From Bacteroidales bacterium UBA6408 (GTDB lineage Bacteria > Bacteroidota > Bacteroidia > Bacteroidales > UBA932), in the NCBI GenBank assembly GCA_002439805.1, contig DJPQ01000005.1, forward strand, positions 1 through 59,082: a DNA stretch of 59,082 nt. The letters are read 5' to 3'. This document shows positions 1 through 7,747 of the stretch, in pieces (the stretch's first letter is position 1; each line of letters begins with the position of its first letter). Both the position numbers and the translations under genes were made by a program. The notes below the pieces were generated by a model. It was not told the DNA's origin. It did not search any database and saw only the letters and a program-made list of their open reading frames with translations.

Positions 1-495
1 GCGGCGGACGGCTGCTGTGGCGACTCCGCGACAAGGGCGCATGGACGGAAGGGCATCGTCGTGGCGGCCAACTACAACTGCGACGGGCAGACCGTGATTT
101 CAGGAGACACGGCTGCCGTGGAGGCCGCCTGCGAAATGCTCAGGGAGGCTGGAGCGAAGAGGGCAATCTTGCTTCAGGTCGGAGGGGCGTTCCACTCCCC
201 TCTCATGGAGCCTGCACGTGCGGATCTTGCCGAAGCAATCAGGCAGACGGGCTTTCACACGCCGCGCTGTCCCGTCTATCAGAATTTCACAGCTCTCGCC
301 ACGACCGACCCGGATACCATCAAAAAGAATCTTCTCGCGCAGCTGACAGGGCCAGTAAGGTGGACCGAAACGATTCGGAACATGGCTGCTGATGCGGCTG
401 CCGAACTCGGCTGTCCGGCCGCCGAGGCGATTGACTTCACGGAAATCGGTCCGGGAACGACGCTGACCGGACTGATTAGGAAAATCGCGCTGTAA
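1..495 (+). CDS. fabD: Malonyl-CoA:ACP transacylase, C-terminal part (gene cut by window edge)
   Basis: The reading frame is open from base 1 and ends at a TAA at 493-495, so only the C-terminal ~164 residues are present. The enzyme moves the malonyl group from CoA to acyl carrier protein to feed fatty-acid elongation in the cytosol. Visible family features are the AANYNCDGQTVISGD segment, the GAFHSPLMEPA segment holding the conserved active-site histidine region, and the closing EIGPGTTLTGLIRK block. The GTG at 61 lies inside the domain and is not the real start. Just before AANYNC there is a hydrophilic stretch, roughly residues 1-18 here (GCCGDSATRAHGRKG), that is longer than the usual short loop at this point. 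The active-site GHSLGE motif lies outside the window. Confidence 0.93.
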   Translation, partial: AADGCCGDSATRAHGRKGIVVAANYNCDGQTVISGDTAAVEAACEMLREAGAKRAILLQVGGAFHSPLMEPARADLAEAIRQTGFHTPRCPVYQNFTALATTDPDTIKKNLLAQLTGPVRWTETIRNMAADAAAELGCPAAEAIDFTEIGPGTTLTGLIRKIAL

Positions 496-558
496 GCACA
501 TGGCGAAGTCCGCGAAACAGGAACATGAGAAAAATCAGTTGAGATAATATCGGACAAT

Positions 559-981
559 ATGTACTCGTACAAGAAATCAGGATACAGGTTCATCGTGAGC
601 CTTGACAATCATGTCGAGATTTTCAGTGCTCTCACGGCTTTCTGTCGGGACATGGGCATCAAATCCGGGAGCATCTCGGGCATCGGGGCGCTCAACGGAA
701 TGACACTGAGGTTCTTTGACCCTTCGACCAAGAAGTATGTCGATAAGGAGTTCAACGAACAGATGGAAATCGCGAACCTTTCGGGCAATGTCTCGACGCT
801 TGAGGGCGAAGTCTATCTTCATCTGCACATCGTCGCGGGCCGCAGGGACTACACCGCCCTCGCCGGGCATCTCCTGTCCGCGACTCTCAACGGGGCGGGC
901 GAGTTTTTCGTCGAGGACCACGGCACTGTCGCCGAAAGGGTCCATGACCCCGAACTCGGACTGAACGTGTATAAGTTCTGA
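559..981 (+). CDS. PPC/DUF296-domain protein
   Basis: A 140-residue single-domain protein of the PPC (plants and prokaryotes conserved, DUF296) fold. The sequence shows the family pattern: an N-terminal strand RFIVSLDNHVEIFSALTAF, the GSISGIGALNGMTLRFFD segment, the LEGEVYLHLHIVAGRRDYTA histidine-rich strand and the GHLLSATLNGAGEFFVED segment. In plants this domain occurs with AT-hooks in DNA-binding proteins. Bacterial single-domain members are mostly uncharacterised trimeric proteins, and no AT-hook is visible here. It begins 63 bases after the fabD stop on the same strand and could be co-transcribed. The next gene downstream is convergent. The specific function is unknown. Confidence 0.8.
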   Translation: MYSYKKSGYRFIVSLDNHVEIFSALTAFCRDMGIKSGSISGIGALNGMTLRFFDPSTKKYVDKEFNEQMEIANLSGNVSTLEGEVYLHLHIVAGRRDYTALAGHLLSATLNGAGEFFVEDHGTVAERVHDPELGLNVYKF

Positions 982-1118
982 GGAATGCCTGCCACTCTCA
1001 TCAAGGAGCGGTACGACGGCTGCGATGCGGATAGAAACGGGCAAACTATCAGAATGTGTTTTCCGATAAAACTGCATCGTTCAATTTGCCGTATAGTTTA
1101 CAGCCGATTTCATCATCC

Positions 1119-1376
1119 TTAAATGTCACCATTAAAATTCTTAAACATCAGAGTAGGATTGTGGGTAAATTTTAGCCTGTCCGACTCTATTGAAACCACT
1201 ATATACAGCCCGGTATCATCACATATTGAAGAGTACAAAACCCGACAGCCTTCTTCTGCAAATGGTTTATACTCATACCCAATCTGATAAGTATTTTCAC
1301 AGACTCTATATGTACCTCCGCAGGACATAAACATTGCGGAAATCATGAATACGGAAAATAGCCTTAGCTTATACAT
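1119..1376 (-). CDS. Small putative lipoprotein following the Wadjet operon
   Basis: An 85-residue protein of unknown family. The N-terminus is a lipoprotein signal: positive start (MYKLR), hydrophobic core (LFSVFMISAMF) and a lipobox-like MSCGG with the acceptor cysteine near residue 19. The mature part is about 66 residues with three more cysteines and ends KFTHNPTLMFKNFNGDI. The start codon lies 21 bases after the jetD stop on the same strand and no promoter is obvious between them, so it may be transcribed with the Wadjet genes. Base composition matches the AT-rich island rather than the backbone. It might be an unrelated passenger. Lipoprotein status is fairly clear; a role in defence is not shown. 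Confidence 0.55.
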   Translation of the reverse strand: MYKLRLFSVFMISAMFMSCGGTYRVCENTYQIGYEYKPFAEEGCRVLYSSICDDTGLYIVVSIESDRLKFTHNPTLMFKNFNGDI

Positions 1377-1397
1377 ATTTTTTATTTTTCAAAATGT

Positions 1398-2261
1398 TCA
1401 GTAAAGGTAGCCTTCCTGTTCATAACATCTATGATACTTCATTATCATATCATAAAGAGGCTGCAGCCTTTTGTCCAATACCCTGAGTGAAGAAAACTTT
1501 TGGTATTGCCTGTCAAACAAGCCGGAATTACCTCCGGCAATACGGGATTCGATATCGGAAGGAATCAGCATTGACGCACGTTCGCCCAATCTGGAATAAA
1601 ATTCCGTCTGATAAATGCTTATGCCCGCAAGGTCAAAGTCTCCAAAATGAATGTAGCGGTTAGGAATCCGTTCCAACCATTTGTACAGAGCAGAAGATAA
1701 CGGATACCGTGAGACATAGATACATCTCATGCCGGCAAACAGACGGCCTGTCTCATTTAACCGCATAAAATTCTCCACATTTTCAACTCCGACAACAACA
1801 GTATCATCGGGAATATCGAATGTTTCAGGAGACAAAATCATATATGCAAGTCCGTCTTTGCCGCCAAGGATTTGCCCGCTGCCTTCCAAATAGACATTCA
1901 TCGGCACCGGACTATTAACCATAAAGCCCATAAACGGATTCACTTTCATTGTTTTCGAATCACCGGTTTTCCGAACCAGCAGACTTCGACTGAGCGAAGC
2001 TGAATCAAGGTCAATCCACTCGTCCAAGGACAAACCATTCGTAAAGCAATCCTTTATAAATTTTTCACATGAAACACTGTCCGTCACAGAAATGCTCCTG
2101 CGACTGCCATGCACGCGAACGCTGAGCAATCCTTCTTCTGACAATCTGTCTGTCAGCCATTGTGGAAGAGATGTCCCGGGGATAGAATCTCCGTTCAACA
2201 AAGACCTCAATTTTTCGGCCTGCTTTGATGTCAAAACGCTTTTACCCATATCAATTCTCAA
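1398..2261 (-). CDS. jetD: Wadjet nuclease subunit JetD
   Basis: A 287-residue protein, last core gene of the Wadjet set. JetD is the TOPRIM-fold nuclease that cuts closed-circular plasmid DNA once the JetABC SMC motor has extruded it. TOPRIM-like acidic motifs are visible as VVVGVENVENF (around residues 155-165) and HFGDFDLAGISIYQ (around residues 202-215). The N-terminal ~100 residues (SKQAEKLRSLL, LPQWLTDRL, LLSVRVHGSRRS) look like the DNA-binding arm region. It is shorter than the ~380-400 residues often seen for JetD, so it belongs to a compact variant. The chosen ATG overlaps the jetC end by 11 bases; an ATG four codons later, at 2249, is equally possible. Confidence 0.82.
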   Translation of the reverse strand: MRIDMGKSVLTSKQAEKLRSLLNGDSIPGTSLPQWLTDRLSEEGLLSVRVHGSRRSISVTDSVSCEKFIKDCFTNGLSLDEWIDLDSASLSRSLLVRKTGDSKTMKVNPFMGFMVNSPVPMNVYLEGSGQILGGKDGLAYMILSPETFDIPDDTVVVGVENVENFMRLNETGRLFAGMRCIYVSRYPLSSALYKWLERIPNRYIHFGDFDLAGISIYQTEFYSRLGERASMLIPSDIESRIAGGNSGLFDRQYQKFSSLRVLDKRLQPLYDMIMKYHRCYEQEGYLY

Positions 2262-5200
2262 GATGCTTTACCAACGGTATTATTCCTGTTCTGTTTTTCA
2301 AGTCCTTCTGCAACAAATATGTGTACTTGTAATCATCCGCATTAAATGTCGTAGGCGAACTGTTTATGAGCAGGATATTCCTATTATTGGCGAACTGAAG
2401 AATCCCGCGTATATTGCTCGGATGAAGTTTTCCAATCTCATCCATCATGCAATGAATTCTGAAATCGTCAAATTTTCTGGAGACGCGACTTTTGAAAACA
2501 CTGATGAGCATAATATTCAGCATGGCCTTCACCAATATATCCGTTCCATCCGAACCGACATTGGAAATTTTCTCTATCCATCCCGTATCGTTGTCATTCT
2601 CGACAATTCTGAACTCAAGTTTAAACGAATCAGACAAGGTCAATTCTTTTTTATCCGGTTCACTTTGAAGTGCTTTCATGAATCGGATCAGATAATCCAC
2701 GGCTTTGGAATTGACGTCCGCACGTCCATCGTCAGAAAACAAATCGACCTCGCCCATATTATATTGGTTCTCCTCATTGAATTCTTTAATGCTTAACAAC
2801 AGCTGCATTGTCTTGTCCTCGCTTGGCTGTTGCCGCAAAGATATATCCTTGATGGCACCAACAAAATTATCTCTGCTGAAATCGGAATTAATCTCATTGA
2901 TGATTTTGCAGATTTCACTTTTGTTTTCGGTCATATCCGACGTCTCTTTTGATACCCGGCGAATAATATCAGTGTATCGTTCACTGATGCGCCGTTGGTA
3001 CTCGCCCAGCATATTGTTGGTCATGAAGGTATCAAGGTTCTCCGCAAATTCAATGAATTCAGAATCAGACTCAATGCCGGATTTGAAATTAAAGAGATTC
3101 CTCGGCGAGAAGCCATCACGGAATCGTGTTACGGACATCCTGAAGTTTTTCATTTCCCTGTCCCGCGAAAGAAGCCTTTCCGTCAATTCCCTTTTGATTT
3201 CCTTGCAGCTTTTCCCCATTGACGGACGCTCCCTGTCAGTGCTCTCCGCCGCAGGGTTCAACTGCGCATCCTTCAAGAAATCATTAGCTTCGTTGATGTT
3301 GCTCTCTATTTCCTCAAGCTGCTTCCTATACCCGTCCAGTGACTGTGACGCAACCTCTTCCTCTCTCTTTCTTCGTTCATTTCTCTGTCTGAACTTTTCA
3401 TCAAGACCAGTTCGCCGCGATTCAGCCGCCGCCTTTTCCCCACAAAATGAATCCTCACTGTCAAACAATTCCCGCTTGTCCTTGTTATATTCAATGCAGA
3501 TGACTTTATTTTCACTTATATATTTCAATTCAGCGTCCAGACGCGAAATCTCATCCTCATACCGGCGCAATGTCGCCACATCGGCACCGGCGCCAGACAA
3601 TTCCCTATCCCGATTCTCGGCATTTCTTCTCAGCTCCTCCTGAAGTTCTCTTTCAACATCAGAGATATTCCCGACAATTACACTCTCTTTCTGCGAATAC
3701 TCATTCAGCACCTTACTCTGACGCTCTGCCTTCTGCCGTTGTACCGCAGTAAGTTTCTTACTTAATGACTCTTTTTCAGAGTTCAGGCGTGCAACAGTCA
3801 TCTCAAGTTCGTAGGAAAGCTTGTTAATGCAATCTTCTACCATCTGGAGCGTCCCCTTCCTTTCATTGGCAGCACGGTCATTCAGTGAATCAATCTCGAC
3901 TTTTAACTTCTTAATGTTTTCTTTCGCGTCAATTATCTGAACATCACAGTATTTACTTCTGTCAGTCAAGTCTTTGACCTTGCGCTGGAACTTGCTCCGT
4001 ACCGCCGTTTTTTCGATTTCCCGGCTATTCAACGCTTTCTCTATGTCAAGTTTTCTCTCTTCCAATTGCTTTTCGAGGTCTGAGATTTTTTCCTTAAGTT
4101 CCACCGGAGACAAGGCTCTCCGTTCGACAGAAGAGAGGTCAACTCTTACCCCATACAACGAACCGGAGCAATCCTGCACCTTCTCCGGATTCAGTGACCT
4201 GCTATACAGGACTGATGACTCATCTGCGATTCGTCCTATCGTCCCCTCCCATCCGGGAACATTCTTTTCCAGCCACTCATAAAACGAGCCATTATAATTG
4301 TCCTGTAAATGCCGAAGCCTGGCAATCTCTTCTGAAATTTGTCCCGACTCTTTATTGATTGCCTCAATCTTTACAGAAAACGCCGCGTCAATTTCTTTCT
4401 GGCTGGAGTCTTCTTCCCATGTAAGTGCTTCCTTATCATGCTGTATAACATATTTTTCAGACTCAAGCCGAGCAATTGAATCTTCAAACTGTTTTTTAAC
4501 GGAATTCTTCTCACTGATGTCATTCTCGAAAAATCTGGCCACCAAGATATGTTCCTTTTCAATTTTCCGCTCTGTCAATTCGTTTTTCTTCGTATCCACC
4601 GCCTCTTGCGCCATCCGGATACTCGCCTCACACATCATCCTGATTCGCTTTTCCTCTTCAGATGCCCAAGAAATAATCCCCTCGTTGGCCTTATTCCTAT
4701 CTTCTCGAAGTGCATTAATCTGAGTCTGGAGCAAATTCTTCTTCTCAGCGGAATTTTGTCTTAATGCAGATTCCAGCAATTTGTACTTTTCCGAGACTTT
4801 CAGACTCCCGGCCATAAGTTTGTTGAGAACACTTTCCTTTCCAGCCTTCTCCACCTTCAGTTCATCTTCCTTGCCGACCCTTGCAATTATTCCGGAAATA
4901 TCCATTTTCTCATAATACTTCCTCTTTGAGCGGCTATCCTTAATTTTATTCTCCAGAATGGCTATTTCCCGAACAAGAAAACTCATTTCCCTGTTATATT
5001 TGCCCGTTTCTTCCGAGATTAACCGTCTAATTCGCCCCAAGTCATCGGATGCAGCCGCAATCTTATCCCTCACCGGAGCCAGACTCTCATTGCAAAGTCT
5101 GAGAGCATAATTCATTTCTTCCCTGAGGTCGGCTATCCGTTTCTGAGAATATAGAATACCACGATACTTGTTTAGAACATCGTTTGCCTGTTCAGTCTTC

Positions 5201-5925
5201 AGGTTCATTCCATTTTTCTCTTTCTTCACCCACAGGCTTATATCGTTGTACTCGTTCTCAAACTCATGTATCTGTGTTCGGAAATACTCCAGATCTATGC
5301 TGATGTCGTTATCGGTCATTGATTTTATGATTGTATCCTTAATGAACTCAGCGTCAAGCTTCGCATTGAGAAACACATTCTGGACGGTGCGGGGAATATT
5401 CTGATATTTAGAGCTTTCCAGCACTGCATACTTACGAAATTCCACCATTTCAGGCCTTCTGTTATTTCCGTAGATTATGTCACGGAACCACTCATAGGAA
5501 CTGATAATTTTCGTCGGAGAACATTTGCCCAAAGAACTTATCCGCTCACGAATCCTCGGCCAGTCTTCCAATACGGAATTATCTTCAGCCATAAACCATC
5601 TCCTGTCATATGGAGCGTCGATAAAACGGAATGCCGCCCTGCCCATATTCCTTGAAACACAGACACAATATGAGCCGGTTTCCCTAAACACTTCATAAAC
5701 GATATAGGAGTTCGTGAAAGGTAAGTAGAAACTGTCAAAATTCTTTTTTTCCTTTGGAATCCCAAGGTGCGTCTTGTCCGCATTGTAAAAGAAAAGTATG
5801 GCGCGAAGAATCGTACTTTTCCCTACCCCTTGCGTTCCGATAAAATGCACGTTCCCGTCAAGCCTGACTTCAGCATACGGAATGTTGGCGCTGTTTATAA
5901 AAACAACTTTACTCAGGTTTCTCAT
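2251..5925 (-). CDS. jetC: Wadjet SMC-like ATPase JetC (MukB/MksB type)
   Basis: A 1224-residue SMC-family ATPase. The N-terminal head carries a Walker A, GTQGVGKST, at residues 30-38. This is followed by very long charged coiled-coil segments with a hinge-like interruption (NYNGSFYEWLEKNVPGW, GSLYGVRVDLSS) in the middle. The C-terminal head has a signature-like NVGSDGTDILVKAMLN and a Walker B, RIHCMMDEIGKL, with adjacent D and E. JetC forms the loop-extruding motor with JetA and JetB. The gene overlaps jetB by 17 bases and jetD by 11 bases, so translation is coupled. Codon and base use are AT-rich relative to flanking backbone genes, which suggests acquisition by transfer. Confidence 0.9.
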   Translation of the reverse strand: MRNLSKVVFINSANIPYAEVRLDGNVHFIGTQGVGKSTILRAILFFYNADKTHLGIPKEKKNFDSFYLPFTNSYIVYEVFRETGSYCVCVSRNMGRAAFRFIDAPYDRRWFMAEDNSVLEDWPRIRERISSLGKCSPTKIISSYEWFRDIIYGNNRRPEMVEFRKYAVLESSKYQNIPRTVQNVFLNAKLDAEFIKDTIIKSMTDNDISIDLEYFRTQIHEFENEYNDISLWVKKEKNGMNLKTEQANDVLNKYRGILYSQKRIADLREEMNYALRLCNESLAPVRDKIAAASDDLGRIRRLISEETGKYNREMSFLVREIAILENKIKDSRSKRKYYEKMDISGIIARVGKEDELKVEKAGKESVLNKLMAGSLKVSEKYKLLESALRQNSAEKKNLLQTQINALREDRNKANEGIISWASEEEKRIRMMCEASIRMAQEAVDTKKNELTERKIEKEHILVARFFENDISEKNSVKKQFEDSIARLESEKYVIQHDKEALTWEEDSSQKEIDAAFSVKIEAINKESGQISEEIARLRHLQDNYNGSFYEWLEKNVPGWEGTIGRIADESSVLYSRSLNPEKVQDCSGSLYGVRVDLSSVERRALSPVELKEKISDLEKQLEERKLDIEKALNSREIEKTAVRSKFQRKVKDLTDRSKYCDVQIIDAKENIKKLKVEIDSLNDRAANERKGTLQMVEDCINKLSYELEMTVARLNSEKESLSKKLTAVQRQKAERQSKVLNEYSQKESVIVGNISDVERELQEELRRNAENRDRELSGAGADVATLRRYEDEISRLDAELKYISENKVICIEYNKDKRELFDSEDSFCGEKAAAESRRTGLDEKFRQRNERRKREEEVASQSLDGYRKQLEEIESNINEANDFLKDAQLNPAAESTDRERPSMGKSCKEIKRELTERLLSRDREMKNFRMSVTRFRDGFSPRNLFNFKSGIESDSEFIEFAENLDTFMTNNMLGEYQRRISERYTDIIRRVSKETSDMTENKSEICKIINEINSDFSRDNFVGAIKDISLRQQPSEDKTMQLLLSIKEFNEENQYNMGEVDLFSDDGRADVNSKAVDYLIRFMKALQSEPDKKELTLSDSFKLEFRIVENDNDTGWIEKISNVGSDGTDILVKAMLNIMLISVFKSRVSRKFDDFRIHCMMDEIGKLHPSNIRGILQFANNRNILLINSSPTTFNADDYKYTYLLQKDLKNRTGIIPLVKHLEN

Positions 5926-6460
5926 CGTCTTCCGATATTTCTATGCATTGTACCAAGTCTTCTATATATGAGAACGAATTCAGCACTTTGTACCGTTCAT
6001 CTATTTCGTTCTCAACCTCAACGAAACCTTCCCGAAGCAGTTCTCCGATGAGAGCATCAACTTTTTCCGCATTACTGTTTTTCCCCGGAAATAACTTCGA
6101 AATCATATTTTTCAATTCCATATTGCAGGAAAACTGTATTACTATATCCGATTGAGTGAATGTGAATCCGGAACCGAACAAAGCGTTATAAGTTTTCAGA
6201 AAGGCTAGATAGTCAATCCATTTCAGCAGCGAACTTATTTTATTCTCAACATCGACTTTTGCCATTGCCCTCGTGAAATAGCAATAGCCGTTGCCATTCT
6301 CCAAAGTATAGCCTATTTGAGCGTAAAAATCGTAATAATCTTGAAAATTCTCCTCGACGTCATCATACCACTGACGCTGAGCCCTGTCAAGGCTGTTTGA
6401 GGATATAAACCTTCCCTTTGACAAATTTTCAAATACTTCAGCCGTATATCGCATAATCAC
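5909..6460 (-). CDS. jetB: Wadjet subunit JetB (MukE/MksE-like)
   Basis: A 183-residue winged-helix type kleisin partner. In Wadjet complexes JetB (DUF4194/MksE-like) bridges the kleisin JetA and the SMC protein JetC. Visible features fit a small helical acidic protein: FFTRAMAKV-type strand, the helical SLLKWIDYLAFLKTYNALF segment, and a C-terminal winged-helix-like VDALIGELLREGFVEVENEIDE followed by an acidic tail (EISEDDEKPE). Assignment rests mainly on position between jetA and jetC, size, and these general features. It overlaps jetA by 4 bases (ATGA) and jetC by 17. An alternative ATG two codons later is possible. Confidence 0.75.
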   Translation of the reverse strand: MIMRYTAEVFENLSKGRFISSNSLDRAQRQWYDDVEENFQDYYDFYAQIGYTLENGNGYCYFTRAMAKVDVENKISSLLKWIDYLAFLKTYNALFGSGFTFTQSDIVIQFSCNMELKNMISKLFPGKNSNAEKVDALIGELLREGFVEVENEIDERYKVLNSFSYIEDLVQCIEISEDDEKPE

Positions 6461-7650
6461 TTCGCATTTATTACTGGATATTCAACACCATCACATTCCT
6501 CATACTCGCCGGTAAAACTGAGACTGTCAGGAAACAAAGATGCAATTTGGCAAAAATAGGTTAGTCTCTGAGCCGATGTCGCCTGTCCGTGGAAACGATA
6601 ATTAGCCAAAAAGCGGAAAAGGTTGTTTCCTACGGCAGCAAAGGCACTGAATATTTCATTCAGGTTGACGGCGTCACTGACAACAGGTTTTCTGTCAATA
6701 TAGCCTTCCGGAATAGCCTCTGCGGTATTGCCCTTCTTTTTCAGTCCCTCCGCCCTGTTTTTCAAGACCTTGCATATAATTGTCATGACATTTGCGTCAT
6801 TATGCATCATCTCTAAGGACAATCTCCTGTTACGGGTTCTGGTTTCAGGCTCGAACATAACAGGATTGTGCTGTCTTGCAACTATCATTATGTTTGTCTT
6901 TTCCTTAATTATGAGTTGGTCTTTAAGGTACTTCAACTTTCGGGCTTTCTCAAGAATGAGGTTCTGATATTCAATTATGTTAAGATAACTGATTATCTGC
7001 CTTTCTATTTCTATGAGATTATGATATGATTCCTTCATCTGGAGAACTGCGTCATTGACCGTACTGCGCATCTGACTGTCCATGGCAACGGTAAAAAATG
7101 TATTTTCTTCAGCAATCACTTTTTCCGCACTGTCTATCAGCGCCGCTATTCCCTTCCGTTTTTCATCCAGGTTTTCAAGTTTCTTCTTTTTGACCTTATA
7201 GTCCGGCTCATTTTTATAGGCGATGTCTATGTTTCGCTTCAAGTCAATGACATTCTTCTCGGTGGAGAGAGCTATACGCTTAAGCGCCCTGCGCACTTCG
7301 TTATAGTGCTTGTATTTATTATTTTCAGACGCATTCAGCCAATAGCCGATGTTTTCCTTCAGATGTGAGATGTAGTCCCTGACACTCGAAACGTTTATTT
7401 CTTCATTTATCTGCAGAACCTCTTCAAAAAACTGAAGGTAGATATCCTCCATTTCAAGATAATCACCGCTTTCACGAATGACTTCATTCTCAATTAGAAA
7501 CTGTATCCTTTCATTCTTATAATCCGTGAGTTCCAATGCATAATCGTACCTGAAAGACAGGGAGGTCCTTTTCTGAAAAAGTTCATTAAGAAGCTTCTTC
7601 TCCCGGTCAAGGCATCGGGTAAGTTCTTCAATATTGTGGAATGTAGTCAT
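6457..7650 (-). CDS. jetA: Wadjet subunit JetA (kleisin, MukF/MksF-like)
   Basis: A 397-residue mainly helical protein, first gene of the Wadjet operon. The N-terminal part (LTRCLDREKKLLNELFQKRTSLS, YALELTDYKNERIQFLIENEVIRES) resembles a winged-helix N-domain. A central coiled coil follows (DYKVKKKKLENLDEKRKGIAALIDSAEKV and the QIISYLNIIEYQN region). The C-terminal ~130 residues include LNEIFSAFAAVGNNLFRFL and a short cysteine-containing end. This layout suits a MukF/MksF-type kleisin that links the JetC heads. A Bacteroidota-type -7 box lies 22 bases upstream. Direct sequence motifs for the family are weak, so the call leans on gene order jetA-jetB-jetC-jetD. Confidence 0.75.
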   Translation of the reverse strand: MTTFHNIEELTRCLDREKKLLNELFQKRTSLSFRYDYALELTDYKNERIQFLIENEVIRESGDYLEMEDIYLQFFEEVLQINEEINVSSVRDYISHLKENIGYWLNASENNKYKHYNEVRRALKRIALSTEKNVIDLKRNIDIAYKNEPDYKVKKKKLENLDEKRKGIAALIDSAEKVIAEENTFFTVAMDSQMRSTVNDAVLQMKESYHNLIEIERQIISYLNIIEYQNLILEKARKLKYLKDQLIIKEKTNIMIVARQHNPVMFEPETRTRNRRLSLEMMHNDANVMTIICKVLKNRAEGLKKKGNTAEAIPEGYIDRKPVVSDAVNLNEIFSAFAAVGNNLFRFLANYRFHGQATSAQRLTYFCQIASLFPDSLSFTGEYEECDGVEYPVINAK

Positions 7651-7671
7651 TGGTCATAGTGTCAATCATCG

Positions 7672-7679
7672 CAAACTTA
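7672..7679 (-). promoter_or_regulatory. -7 box of the Wadjet operon promoter
   Basis: Read on the minus strand this is TAAGTTTG, an exact match to the Bacteroidota TAnnTTTG -7 element, ending 22 bases before the jetA ATG. A good -33 TTTG at the usual 19-21 base distance is not visible, so strength is uncertain. Confidence 0.45.
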
Positions 7680-7747
7680 CGCAAAAATTGCCAATTTTCT
7701 CTAATCCAACGAGAATCTCATCAGCAAAAATCAGACGTCTCTTGACT

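Noticed and set aside
2705..3643. Long plus-strand open frame, Ser/Leu-rich
   Set aside because: Antisense to the jetC coiled coil; the composition is the mirror of Glu/Lys-rich codons.
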